DNA of 64,000 nt from Conus ventricosus (taxonomy: Eukaryota > Mollusca > Gastropoda > Neogastropoda > Conidae), in contig JAFLJL010014716.1 in the NCBI GenBank assembly GCA_018398815.1, positions 77,618 through 141,617 on the forward strand, read 5' to 3'. This document shows, in pieces, positions 1 to 9,920 of this stretch; within the stretch, counting starts at the first letter, position 1; each line of letters starts with the position of its first letter. Position numbers and translations under genes: made by a program. The notes beneath the pieces are model-generated. The model was not told the DNA's origin. It searched no databases and saw only the letters and a program-made list of their open reading frames with translations.

Positions 1-16
1 TGGAGCACCTAAGGCG

Positions 17-300
17 GTGATTTCTTTTTTTTTTCTTTTTTTTTTTTTTTTTTTTTCTTTTTTTTTTCTTTTTTTTTTTTCCCTAATGCCAAAATCCACC
101 TCTTCATTTTTTGGTGCTTCACACTGTCCTCTTCATCTGCCAAAAAAACAAAAATCGGAAAAAAAAGAAACAATTTCCACTGCCAGCTTTTTTTTTTTTT
201 TTTTTTACCTCCAACCAGTCTCTTTCACTCCATGCATCGTCTGTATGTTCTTTAAAATGTACATCTTTTTGCTGATTTTAATGTTTTTTTGCGTTTGATA
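17..300. repeat. T-rich low-complexity tract
   Basis: Long poly-T runs interrupted by C, with a second T run near 188-206. The open frame across it is almost only Phe/Ser and is not credible coding sequence. No promoter or gene is visible. Confidence 0.7.
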
Positions 301-436
301 CAAAGTGTCTGGGTTTGTTTATGTTCTAATGTGTGGTGTACTGGCACTCTCACGCTGATATTGTGCTGTTTATACAAAGAAAACAACATAAGTTAAACAG
401 TAGACTTCATTATTTTCTTTTCTTTCACTTTTTCCA

Positions 437-540
437 AGAGAGAGAGAGAGAGAGAGACAGGGGAGAGACAGAGAGAGAGAGAGGGAGAGAGAGAGAGCGA
501 GAGAGAGAGAGAGAGGGGGGGGAGGGAGGGAGAGAGAGAA
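437..540. repeat. GA microsatellite
   Basis: Nearly pure (GA)n with GGGA and ACAG interruptions, placed just before the hAT-like transposase remnant. The Arg/Glu and Leu/Ser frames over it are composition artefacts. Confidence 0.9.
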
Positions 541-573
541 CGACCAACAGACGGACAGAAAGAGGCGGCTTCG

Positions 574-2241
574 TAGCAATAAATACAAAATTTGTTCCAA
601 ATCGTCTTACCAATTGGCTATTCCACGATACAGACAGCCTTATAGCGAAAGGGCCACATATGATAAACTGGCTGAAGACATAGAGAGAGATACCAGCAAG
701 GAGATGTTTAATGTAGGTAGTTGTGGTTTGCATGTGGTTCACAACGTCTTCAAGTGTGGGATTGCTGCAGCTGAATGGGACATAGAGTACAGCATCAGCG
801 CACCCTTTTGGCTGTTCAAAGATTCTCCTGCAAGGAGAGAGGACTTCTCTACAATCACAGGTTGCACTGACTTTCCCCAGAAATTTTGCAGTGTCCGATG
901 GTTGGAGAATGTGTCTGTGTGTGAGCGACTTCTGAAGATCTGGCCTCACATTGTGAAATATGTCAATACTCTGGCAGCAAGTAAGAAATGTCCAACACTG
1001 AAATCCTTGTCATGTGTGCAGAGCAGTGTCAATGATCCTCTGTTTCCCTGCAAAGCTGCAGATCTTTGTGTCTGTGGCCAAGGAGATTGAGCCCTTTCTG
1101 GCCAAATACCAGTCTGACAAACCATTGTTGCCTTTCTTGGCAGAGGACCTGTTCAACCTGAATTCTGAAACTGACACAGAAATTTGTAAAAGGAGGAGTG
1201 CACAAATGGCATTGACACCATTCCTAAGCTTTTTGAACTCACCAAAAAACTTGCAGACACGAGTCTGCACAAAGAGACAAGGAAAGTGGAATGTGGATTC
1301 TTGCCAACAGGACTATGCAACAACTTGTACTTAGTACTAGCAAGGAAGGAAAAGTGGAAGCAGATGTGGCAGCTGTGAGAATAAGCACGAAGAAGATGTA
1401 CATGGCTATTATTGACAAAATACTGGAAAAGTCACCACTGCGGTTACCATTGTACGCTCTCTGGCTTGGTTCAATCCTGGGTTGATCTGTCAGAACAAGG
1501 AACTTGCAGAAAAGAACTTGAAAAGATGTCTGGGGGAGATGGTAGACCGTAAACAAGTTGACTCGTCAGACTGTGACAGCATCATCAGCCAGTACAAAGA
1601 CTTCTGTAGAGAGGCTGCTGCACTTCCAGACTTGCAGGACTTTGACAGGGACGAAGGACGTCTGGACACTCTATTCCACTCTGCTCTTTCAGGTCGGAAA
1701 GATTGGGAGCTCCTATGGCAGGTTGTGCGTAAGATGTTGGTTTTGTCCCAGGACAAGCTTCTGTCGAAAGGGGTTTTTCTGTAAACAAGCACATCTCGAC
1801 AGATAACATGAGTCAAAAAGCTTTGACAGCGCAGCGAGTCATCGTAGACCACCTGACCAAGGCTGGAGGTGCTGACAAGGTTGAAATGACAAAATCACTC
1901 TGTATAATGCTGCCAGTGCAAGGCAAAGGTACAGACTGTTTATTGAAGAAAACCAGAAGAAAGGTGAGGCTGAAGCAGCAGGGAAAAAAAGGAAACAGCT
2001 ACTGGATGAGGTTGAGGATCTGAAAATGAAGAAGAGAAAACTAGCAAGTTGTGCCGAAGATTTGATCCATACAGCAGACAACTTGGCAGTAAAGGCTGAA
2101 AACAGTGTGCAGGTGAAACAGCAGGGGAACTTGATAGCCAAGTCCAACGCAATGAGAAGGTCTGCCAAGGAAAAGACTGAAGAAGTGTCAAAACTTGAGA
2201 AAAAACTCTGTGCAAAACTGGAAGAGCTGAAGGAGATGTAA
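574..2241 (+). pseudogene. hAT-like transposase remnant, frameshifted
   Basis: Several forward frames read in succession as one transposase-like protein. The first (614-1,090) contains SCGLHVVHNVFKCG, PARREDF and FCSVRWLENVSVCERLLKIW, blocks I associate with the RNase-H-like core of BED-finger/hAT transposases that lack a full DDE annotation. A frame change near 1,040 leads into 'SVAKEIEPFLAKYQSDKPLLPFLAEDL'-type sequence. Around 1,751-1,789 the frame reads GQASVERGFSVNK, which resembles the conserved C-terminal hAT dimerisation block. A Lys/Glu-rich coiled coil (2,026-2,241) ends the protein. No upstream BED finger is seen here, although related fingers occur at 22.7 and 62.1 kb. At least four frame breaks make it a pseudogene unless they are sequencing errors. 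The family call rests on recalled motif patterns and is moderately sure. Confidence 0.6.
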
Positions 2242-2806
2242 ACTGTAAATGTTCTCCCTTTTCTGACTGCTGACAGATGTGCAACTTTAGATATTTCCTT
2301 AATAGACCTGCGTATAACTGTCTTCCTTATAGAAGTACTTTTATTTTTTCTGCCATGTGAGTGCAAAGTGTGTAAGGTATTGGAAGAACTCCGAAGGTGT
2401 ATATTTTCTATGTACTGAAGAAAAATCGACAAAAGGGAAAGTTTCTGCAAAGGTGACTGTATTCTCCTGTGCATTCAGACTCAAGACTATCATTAGTAAC
2501 GGAAGCGGTGGTCAGCTCTGTGCTGGTTGTGTTAAACTGTAAAGTCACAGTGTAATTCAGAGAAAACAATGACAACTGTACCTGCCTTCTTCTTCCATCT
2601 ACTGGACCTGACCAGTTGTGCTAGCATGAATACGAGGTAAGAAATGATGTTAAGTTAATGATTGATAGTAACAGGCTGCTCATAGAGTTTAATAAACATA
2701 ACTTTGCAAGAAAGTTGTTAATTACTACCCTTGAATGAAGCTGCTAATCCCTGGAAATTCCTTGAAAACCCCTTGAACTTTTTTTTCTGATATCTGTGGA
2801 ACCCTG
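2242..2806. other. No gene seen (hAT remnant 3' flank)
   Basis: AT-rich sequence after the transposase remnant. Short frames only. No TIR, poly-A tail or exon could be assigned. Confidence 0.5.
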
Positions 2807-3210
2807 GAGAAACTAGTGCTGCTCTTGCTGTTTTTGTATTGAAGAAACTGCACACCAGCGAGAAAGCATTGAGAAACTAGTGCTGCTCTTGCTGTTTTTG
2901 TATTGAAGAAACTGCACACCAGTGAGAAAGCATCGAGAAACTAGTGCTGCTCTTGCTGTTTTTGTATTGAAGAAACTGCACACCAGTGAGAAAGCATTGA
3001 GAAACTAGTGCTGCTCTTGCTGTTTTGTATTGAAGAAACTGCACACCAGTGAGAAAGCATTGAGAAACTAGTGCTGCTCTTGCTGTTTTTGTATTGAAGA
3101 AACTGCACACCAGTGAGAAAGCATTGAGAAACTAGTGCTGCTCTTGCTGTTTTTGTATTGAAGAAACTGCACACCAGTGAGAAAGCATTGAGAAACTAGT
3201 GCTGCTCTTG
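2807..3210. repeat. 64-bp minisatellite abutting an exon acceptor
   Basis: About 6.3 head-to-tail copies of a 64-bp unit beginning GAGAAACTAGTGCTGCTCTT. The last partial unit runs straight into the pyrimidine tract and AG of the EDEM3 exon at 3,217. The unit's 'TGTATTGAAGAAACTG' resembles the exon start 'GTGTTGAAAGGGGACTTG', so the unit looks like a diverged copy of the acceptor plus first exon bases. Confidence 0.9.
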
Positions 3211-3216
3211 CTTCAG

Positions 3217-3300
3217 GTGTTGAAAGGGGACTTGGTGCCGGCCATAGAGACACATGAGATGCTGTACCAGGTGTTGCAGAGACACAACTTTATCCCAGAG
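3217..3300 (+). CDS. EDEM3: EDEM3-type GH47 domain, internal exon a
   Basis: An 84-bp phase-0 exon between a CTTCAG acceptor and a GTATGT donor. It encodes 28 residues starting [20 protein letters not shown] and ending HNFIPE. This matches my knowledge of the GH47 alpha-mannosidase-like domain of EDEM3, the ER degradation-enhancing mannosidase-like protein. EDEM3 trims mannose from misfolded glycoproteins in the ER lumen and so directs them to ERAD. The next exon continues the domain with no gap or phase conflict. Upstream exons (signal peptide, start of GH47) are not in the window. Exon identity is strong. Whether the locus is still expressed is open, because of repeats at both splice sites and a frame problem in the last exon. 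Confidence 0.9.
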
Positions 3301-4660
3301 GTATGTACAGTGCTGCTCTAGAACACAGCAAGCTGACTTTATCCAGAGGTATGTACAGTGCGAACACAGCAAGCTAACTTTATCCCAGAGGTATGTATAA
3401 TGCTGATCGAGAACACAGCAAGCTGACTTTATCCCAGAGGTATGTACAGTGCTGATCAAGAACACAGCAAGCTGACTTTATCCCAGAGGTATGTACAATG
3501 CTGATCAAGAACACAGCAAGCTGACTTTATCCCAGAGGTATGTACAATGCTGATGTAGAACACAGCACGCTCACTTTATCCCAGAGGTATGTACAGTGCT
3601 GATCAAGAACACAGCAAGCTGACTTTATCCCAGAGGTATGTACAGTGCTGATGTAGAACACAGCAAGCTCACTTTATCCCAGAGGTATGTACAGTGCTGA
3701 TGTAGAACACAGCAAGCTGACTTTATCCCAGAGGTATGTACAGTGCTGATGTAGAACACAGCAAGCTAACTTTATCCCAGAGGTATGTACAGTGCTGATG
3801 TAGAACACAGCAAGCTGACTTTATCCCAGAGGTATGTACAGTGCTGATGTAGAACACAGCAAGCTAACTTTATCCCAGAGGTATGTACAGTGCTGCTCTA
3901 GAACACAGCAAGCTGACTTTATCCCAGAGGTATGTACAGTGCTGCTGTAGAACACAGCAAGCTGACTTTATCCCAGAGATATGTACAGTGCTGATGTAGA
4001 ACACAGCAAGCTGACTTTATCCCAAAGGTATGTACAGTGCTGATGTAGAACACAGCAAGCTGACTTTATCCCAGAGGTATGTACAGTGCTGATGTAGAAC
4101 ACAGCAAGCTGACTTTATCCCAGAGGTATGTACAGTGCTGATGTAGAACACAGCAAGCTGACTTTATCCCAGAGGTATGTACAGTGCTGCTCTAGAACAC
4201 AGCAAGCTGACTTTATCCCAGAGGTATGTACAGTGCTGATGTAGAACACAGCAAGCTGACTTTATCCCAGAGGTATGTACAGTGCTGATGTAGAACACAG
4301 CAAGCTGACTTTGTCCAAGAGGTATGTACTGTGCTGATGTAGAACACAGCAAGCTGACTTTATCCCAGAGGTATGTACAGTGCTGCTCTAGAACACAGCA
4401 AGCTGACTTTGTCCCAGAGGTATGTACAGTGCTGCTCTAGAACACAGCAAGCTGACTTTGTCCCAGAGGTATGTACAGTGCTGCTCTAGAACACAGCAAG
4501 CTGACTTTATCCCAAAGGTATGTACAGTGCTGATGTAGAACACAGCAAGCTGACTTTATCCCAAAGGTATGTACAGTGCTGATGTAGAACACAGCAAGCT
4601 GACTTTATCCCAGAGGTATGTACAGTGCTGCTCTAGAACACAGCAAGCTGACTTTGTCCC
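3286..4660. repeat. 49-bp minisatellite built on the exon end and splice donor
   Basis: About 28 copies of a 49-bp unit. Each has the last 13 exon bases (CTTTATCCCAGAG), then the donor GTATGTACAG, then about 26 intron bases ending CACAGCAAGCTGA. The first copy is the real exon end at 3,288-3,300. Most units differ by a few substitutions, such as GATGTAG versus GCTCTAG. Confidence 0.95.
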
Positions 4661-4699
4661 ATATAAGAGAAACTGTATTTTCACTGACCTCTGTTGTGT

Positions 4700-5125
4700 G
4701 CAGCATTTTCAAGTTTGCTGTTGATAGACTGTAGCCAAAGTAACCTTTGTACTGTTTTACACCTTCAGATATTTACCAGTGATAGACTGTGTAAAATGAC
4801 CTGAGTAGTGTGTAATGTGTTACATTTTCATATATTTACTGTTGATAAACCATTACTTAAGTGACCGGTATAGTGTGTTAAATTTTCATATATTTACTGT
4901 TCATAAACATGTCACTAAAGTGACCTGTGTAGTTTGTTACGTTTTCATATATTTGCTGTTTATAAACATGTCACTAAAGTGACCTGTGTAGTGTGTTACA
5001 TTTTCATATATTTACTGTTCATAAGCATGTCGCCAAAGTGACCTGTGTAGTGTCTTACAATTTCATATATTTACTGTCCATAAACATGTCACTAAAGTGA
5101 CCTGTGTAGTGCGTTACACTTTCAG
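4700..5125. repeat. 59-bp minisatellite leading into the next exon acceptor
   Basis: About six units of 59 bp, spaced for example at 4,981, 5,040 and 5,099. They contain GACCTGTGTAGTGTGTTACA, then TTTTCATATATTTACTG. The final unit becomes the genuine acceptor TTTCAG of the exon at 5,126. The oldest-looking unit near 4,760 still has TTCAG followed by exon-like bases. Confidence 0.85.
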
Positions 5126-5209
5126 GCATTCACTACAGATTTCCGTGTACATTGGGGCCACCATCCATTGCGACCTGAATTTATTGAGTCCACCTACTTT
5201 CTCTATAAG
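5126..5209 (+). CDS. EDEM3: EDEM3-type GH47 domain, internal exon b
   Basis: An 84-bp phase-0 exon (acceptor TTTCAG, donor GTAAAT) encoding 28 residues. It starts [19 protein letters not shown] and ends STYFLYK. The LRPEF..ST stretch carries a conserved acidic residue of the GH47 active site in class I mannosidases and EDEM proteins. FRVHWxxHPLRPEF distinguishes EDEM3 from EDEM1 and EDEM2 as I know them. It joins exon a (…HNFIPE) without a frame change and leads into [11 protein letters not shown] of exon c. The family call is firm. The frame is intact in this exon. Confidence 0.92.
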
Positions 5210-5524
5210 GTAAATACCTACTTAAGTGATTGTGATCTTTTATGGTATTTGATAAATGAAATAGAGTGTTTGTGTGATAGGTTTTTTTTTAGAATGAATA
5301 GATTATACATGAAGTCATGTTTGAAATGGTGAGAATGTAAGTATTACAGCCATTAATTACAACTTTGTATTGGGCTCACCCGTTTGGATACCTTGACTAT
5401 GGGATACATAGATCCAGTTGAACCGAGAGATGGTTCAGTGACAGTTCGTCCAGTGACCCTAACGACCTCCAGCCACCATTCTTTGCCTGGGGTGAGGGCA
5501 CAGTCAGTCTGAAAGATTAAGAAC
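5210..5524. other. Intron, no feature seen
   Basis: AT-rich intron between exon b and the 55-bp array. No repeat or coding signal was recognised. Confidence 0.5.
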
Positions 5525-6085
5525 CACTAGTCATTGTACTGCCATCATTGATGTGACAGTCATTGAAAGACAAAGAACCACTTGTCATAGGACTGCCATC
5601 AGTTGATGTGACAGTCATTGAAAGACAAAGAACCACTAGTCATAGGACTGCCATCAGTTGATGTGACAGTCATTGAAAGACAAAGAACCACTAGTCATTG
5701 TACTGCCATCAGTTGATGTGACAGTCATTGAAAGACAAAGAACCACTAGTCATTGTACTGCCATCAGTTGATGTGACAGTCATTGAAAGACAAAGAACCA
5801 CTAGTCATTGTACTGCCATCAGTTGATGTGACAGTCATTGAAAGACAAAGAACCACTAGTCATTGTACTGCCATCAGTTGATGTGACAGTCATTGAAAGA
5901 CAAAGAACCACTAGTCATTGTACTGCCATCAGTTGATGTGAGTCATTGAAGGATGAAGAACCACTAGTCATTGTACTGCCATCAGTTGATGTGACAGTCA
6001 TTGAAAGACAAAGAACCACTAGTCATAGGACTGCCATCATTTGATATGACAGTCATTGAAAGACAAAGAACCACTTGTCTTTGTA
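5525..6085. repeat. 55-bp minisatellite, left block
   Basis: About 10 units of 55 bp containing GACAGTCATTGAAAGACAAA, then GAACCACTAGTCAT and an ACTGCCATCAGTTGATGT segment. The same array resumes at about 8,600, so the two blocks were probably one array split by an insertion. Confidence 0.92.
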
Positions 6086-6469
6086 CTGCTGTCACACTGT
6101 CACTTTTGCACACACGCATTCATGACAGCATTTACTCCATACGCACACGCAATCTTTCCAATCAACCAAAAGGCGCACTACCGAATGTTTTTCTTCTCCC
6201 CTCTCCTTCGGGAAAACTTTACTAAATCACATCAAACAATTTATAAACAGATTTTATACATGTATCTCTCTTTGCACTGAGAGATAAACTAATTCATTCA
6301 AGATTCTATAAAGTCATGGCCTTCACATTACATTAGCCCAGAATCCAGACCAGGAGAATAAATAATTCTTTCACTCCTTGATGCTATGCCTGCATCAGAA
6401 TTAAGACTCGCTCTATACTGCCCTGATTCCCTGTCTCTCTCAGACAGTGTATCGCCCCCTTGATTTCTC

Positions 6470-6660
6470 CCGTCACTGGAGATATGAGTTCCCACTCCTC
6501 TCCCTCGACTTCTCCTGTCACTGGAGAGATGATGAGTTCCAACTCCTCTCCCTCGACTTCTCCTGTCACTGGAGAGATGATGAGTTCCAACTCCTCTCCC
6601 TCGAGTTCTCCTGTCACTGGAGAGATGATGAGTTCCAACTCCTCTCCCTGGAGTCTTTAA
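6470..6660. repeat. 48-bp minisatellite
   Basis: Four units of 48 bp containing TCTCCTGTCACTGGAGAGAT and GATGAGTTCCAACTCCTCTC. 48 is a multiple of 3, so several frames stay open on both strands. They are not taken as genes. Confidence 0.9.
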
Positions 6661-6765
6661 TTGCCGGGGCTGAACTACCGGTGTGTTCCCCACACCATGG
6701 CCATCTTTAACCACCTCACGGGGTGAAAGGTGAAGGGCGAAGGGCGAAAGGTGAAGGGCTGGTAA

Positions 6766-6840
6766 TGACTGGTCAGCAGTGAGGACCAGCGTCCTGACAG
6801 GTTCGAGTCTCTAGGCCATCTGCTGGGCTAAAACTGATTC
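6766..6840 (+). mobile_element. Possible tRNA-derived SINE head (A/B box-like)
   Basis: TGGTCAGCAGTGAGG (about 6,770) resembles a pol III A box. GGTTCGAGTCT (6,800-6,810) matches a B box closely, at roughly tRNA-like spacing. The upstream sequence is a (GGTGAAGGGCGAA)-type purine tract. No clear tail or second copy was seen, so this is tentative. Confidence 0.35.
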
Positions 6841-7206
6841 TTTCCTCCCTCCTCCTAGTGAGTGCATACTCAGTGTTCAAAACACATGACCAGCACCTTA
6901 TTAAACTATCTCTCAGTGGTCACTTTCACCCAATGACCACCCTTGTTTCTTTAACCTTTCTACCCCCGTTCCGCCCTTTTCCGCCCGACCCCTCAGGCTC
7001 CTGATCCACCCTATACCGCCCGTTCCTCAGTAGGCTGATTGTCTCGATGTGCCTCACTTATTTGGGTTGACTACAGTAATAAGACAAACCGGTCGTTATC
7101 CGGGCCTTTCATACCTTTCTCAGCGCCATTTGCAAGAGCGGTTTGTGGCTTTTTTTTTTTTAATCGATTATTTTGGTCATCCCATCGACTTCCGACTACG
7201 ATCAAA

Positions 7207-7668
7207 ATGTCGCACTCTGACAGTGATAGTGACATGAGCTTGACTGTGGACCAAATGTTCAACATGAATGTGTTTCCGACCGAAAATAACGACTGGAATG
7301 AATCGGACATTGATCTCGACTCTGTAGACAGCGACAGTGACTATGAAGTTGCAGAAGGAGTGAATGCGAGTAGTGACAGTGACTCGGACATAGGCGACGC
7401 AGGTGACGCAGGTGCTACTGATGTCGGTGGATGTGCACAGTCATCGCAGTGGTCAAACGACGACTTTCGGACTGAAGTTCGTGTGTTTGATGCATACAGG
7501 GGCCCCCCACATCCACAAGTGAATCTTCGAACACCTTTTGATTATTTTTCACTTGTTTTTCCTTTGGACGCATTCCATCTCATGGTCAGGGAAACCAACC
7601 GGTATGCAAGACAAACGCGCATGGCTGCTGGTCTTCCAGAAAATTTCATGTCAGTGATCCGTGTGTGA
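7207..7668 (+). pseudogene. piggyBac-like transposase, N-terminal fragment
   Basis: An ATG-started frame of 153 codons. The first half is an acidic Ser/Asp-rich region (SDSDSDMSLT…, DSVDSDSDYEV), typical of piggyBac transposase N-termini. The second half contains TPFDYFSLVFPLDAFHLMV and then RETNRYARQ, matching the start of the DDE_Tnp_1_7 domain as I know it. The frame ends about 13 codons after the usual NRYAxQ block, so the catalytic core is missing. No DDD motif or Cys-rich C-terminus follows in the next 900 bp. It could be a decayed transposon or a first exon. A GTGAGT-type donor near the end (7,762) is not in frame evidence. Confidence 0.6.
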
Positions 7669-8600
7669 CAAAAGTGATCAAAAGCAAAAATATTTCCAGT
7701 GACTGTGTTGTTTGTGTGTGATCATATTTGGATTATATAATTCATTACATCTGGAACCATATGGTGAGTACAACAAAAATATTTGAGTGTTGTTTTGTGT
7801 TGTGATGCCTGCCTTTCTTCCTTCCTACTAACACCTGCATATAGTTAGAAATATTATCAGTCATAGGAATTCTTTTTCTCACAAACAAAAACTAACTCAT
7901 GCAGATCAAAAAGCATGCACTCCAATACATTTTCAGTAAATATGGTATGATTTTGACCTGTTATCTTTTTTATTTTTATTTTTTTCCTGCTATGTAACTG
8001 CTATGTGACTTAAAAGCGTCACAAAAATTTCACGTATATTCCTAGCTACCTGTGTAACTACTAACACCTCACAACACCCATCAGTTCTTTTCAGATGGTG
8101 AACCTGACCACTTGCCACCAAAAAGGTAGGTGTTATAAAGTTGATGGGTGTTGTATTGCCTGTCTATCATCTATTTCACTGACGTAGGTGTGTTTTCCAG
8201 GTAAAATCAGGTGTGTGAGTGTTGAGCCATAAAAATATTTTCACATTCCCCTAAAATAACAAGTGCAAACCAAAGTTCAGCTTTCCATAGATTTTTGCTG
8301 AAAATTTGAAATCTTTTATCCATTAGTTTATTTTTTACAATTTTTTAAAGTCAGTACCCCAATTCGGGCAGCAAATTCCAATATAAACTTAGTAGTCTAG
8401 GCGAATTCTGTCATACGAAATACAGGACAATGAAGGTTAATGAGTCATACTCACAATCATTTGGGGACGCCCGCTACACTTGTCAAGCCACATAAATATT
8501 CTTCCTTTTTAGTTGTGGCATGGGGAAATGATTCATATCACTAAACTACATGCGATGGAGCGTCACATGCCTTGATGTGAGGCTACGACACATGACAACT
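7669..8600. other. No gene seen; short inverted repeat
   Basis: AT-rich flank of the piggyBac-like fragment. CAACACCCATCA near 8,074 and TGATGGGTGTTG near 8,140 can pair. Nothing else was assigned. Confidence 0.4.
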
Positions 8601-9920
8601 GCCATTAATTGATGTGACAGTCATTGAAAGACAAAGAACCACTAGTCATAGGACTGCCATCAGTTGATGTGAAAACAAAGAACCACTAGTCATTGTACTG
8701 CCATTAGTTGATGTGACAGTCATTGAAAGACAAAGAACCACTAGTCATAGGACTGCCATCAGTTGATGTGACAGTCATTGAAAGACAAAGAACCACTAGT
8801 CATTGTACTGCCATCAGTTGATGTGACAGTCATTGAAAGACAAAGAACCACTAGTCATTGTACTGCCATCATTTGATGTGACAGTCATTGAAAGACAAAG
8901 AACCACTAGTCATTGTACTGCCATCAGTTGATGTGACAGTCATTGAAAGACAAAGAACCACTAGTCATTGTACTGCCATCAGTTGATGTGACAGTCATTG
9001 AAAGACAAAGAACCACTAGTCATTGTACTGCCATCAGTTGATGTGAGTCATTGAAAGACAAAGAACCACTAGTCATAGGACTGCCATCATTTGATGTGAC
9101 AGTCATTGAAAGACAAAGAACCACTAGTCATAGGACTGCCATCGGTTGATGTGACAGTCATTGAAAGACAAAGAACCACTAGTCATTGTACTGCCATCAG
9201 TTGATGTGACAGTCATTGAAAGACAAAGAACCACTAGTCATTGTACTGCCATCAGTTGATGTGAGTCATTGAAGGATGAAGAACCACTAGTCATTGTACT
9301 GCCATCAGTTGATGTGACAGTCATTGAAAGACAAAGAACCACTAGTCATTGCACTGTCATCATTTGATGTGACAGTCATTGAAAGACAAAGAACTACTAG
9401 TCATTGTACTGCCATCAGTTGATGTGACAGTCATTGAAAGACAAAGGACCACTAGTCATAGGGCTGCCATCAGTTGATGTGACAGTCATTGAAAGACAAA
9501 GAACCACTGGTCATAGGACTGCCATCAGTTGATGTGACAGTCACTGAAAGACAACCACTAGTCATAGGACTGCCATCAGTTGATGTGACAGTCACTGAAA
9601 GACAACCACTAGTCATAGGACTGCCATCAGTTGATGTGACAGTCATTGAAAGACAAAGAACCACTAGTCATTGTACTGCCATCAGTTGATGTGACAGTCA
9701 TTGAAAGACAAAGAACCACTAGTCATTGTACTGCCATCAGTTGATGTGACAGTCACTGAAAGACAAAGAACCACTAGTCATAGGACTGCCATCAGTTGAT
9801 GTGACAGTCATTGAAAGACAAAGAACCACTAGTCAGGACTGCCATCAGTTGATGTGACAGTCATTGAAAGACAAAGAACCACTAGTCATTGTACTGCCAT
9901 CAGTTGATGTGACAGTCATT
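8600..9920. repeat. 55-bp minisatellite, right block
   Basis: About 24 units of the same 55-bp repeat as 5,525-6,085. Some are shortened, for example 41-bp units at 9,540-9,640 lacking AAAGAACCACTAG. It passes directly into the next array, which shares the module GATGTGACAGTCATTG. Confidence 0.92.

Larger units (their letters stand above)
6090..8600. mobile_element. Composite insertion splitting the 55-bp array
   Basis: About 2.5 kb of unrelated sequence interrupts one minisatellite. It holds a 48-bp minisatellite, a SINE-like segment and a piggyBac-like N-terminal reading frame. Exact ends are unclear: the left edge is near GTACTGCTGTCACACTGTC and the right edge is near AACTGCCATTAATTGATGTG. 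No clean TSD was found, so more than one insertion event is likely. Confidence 0.55.

Noticed and set aside
3286..4660. CRISPR-like regular repeats
   Set aside because: Units are contiguous with no unique spacers and carry a eukaryotic splice donor. No cas genes.
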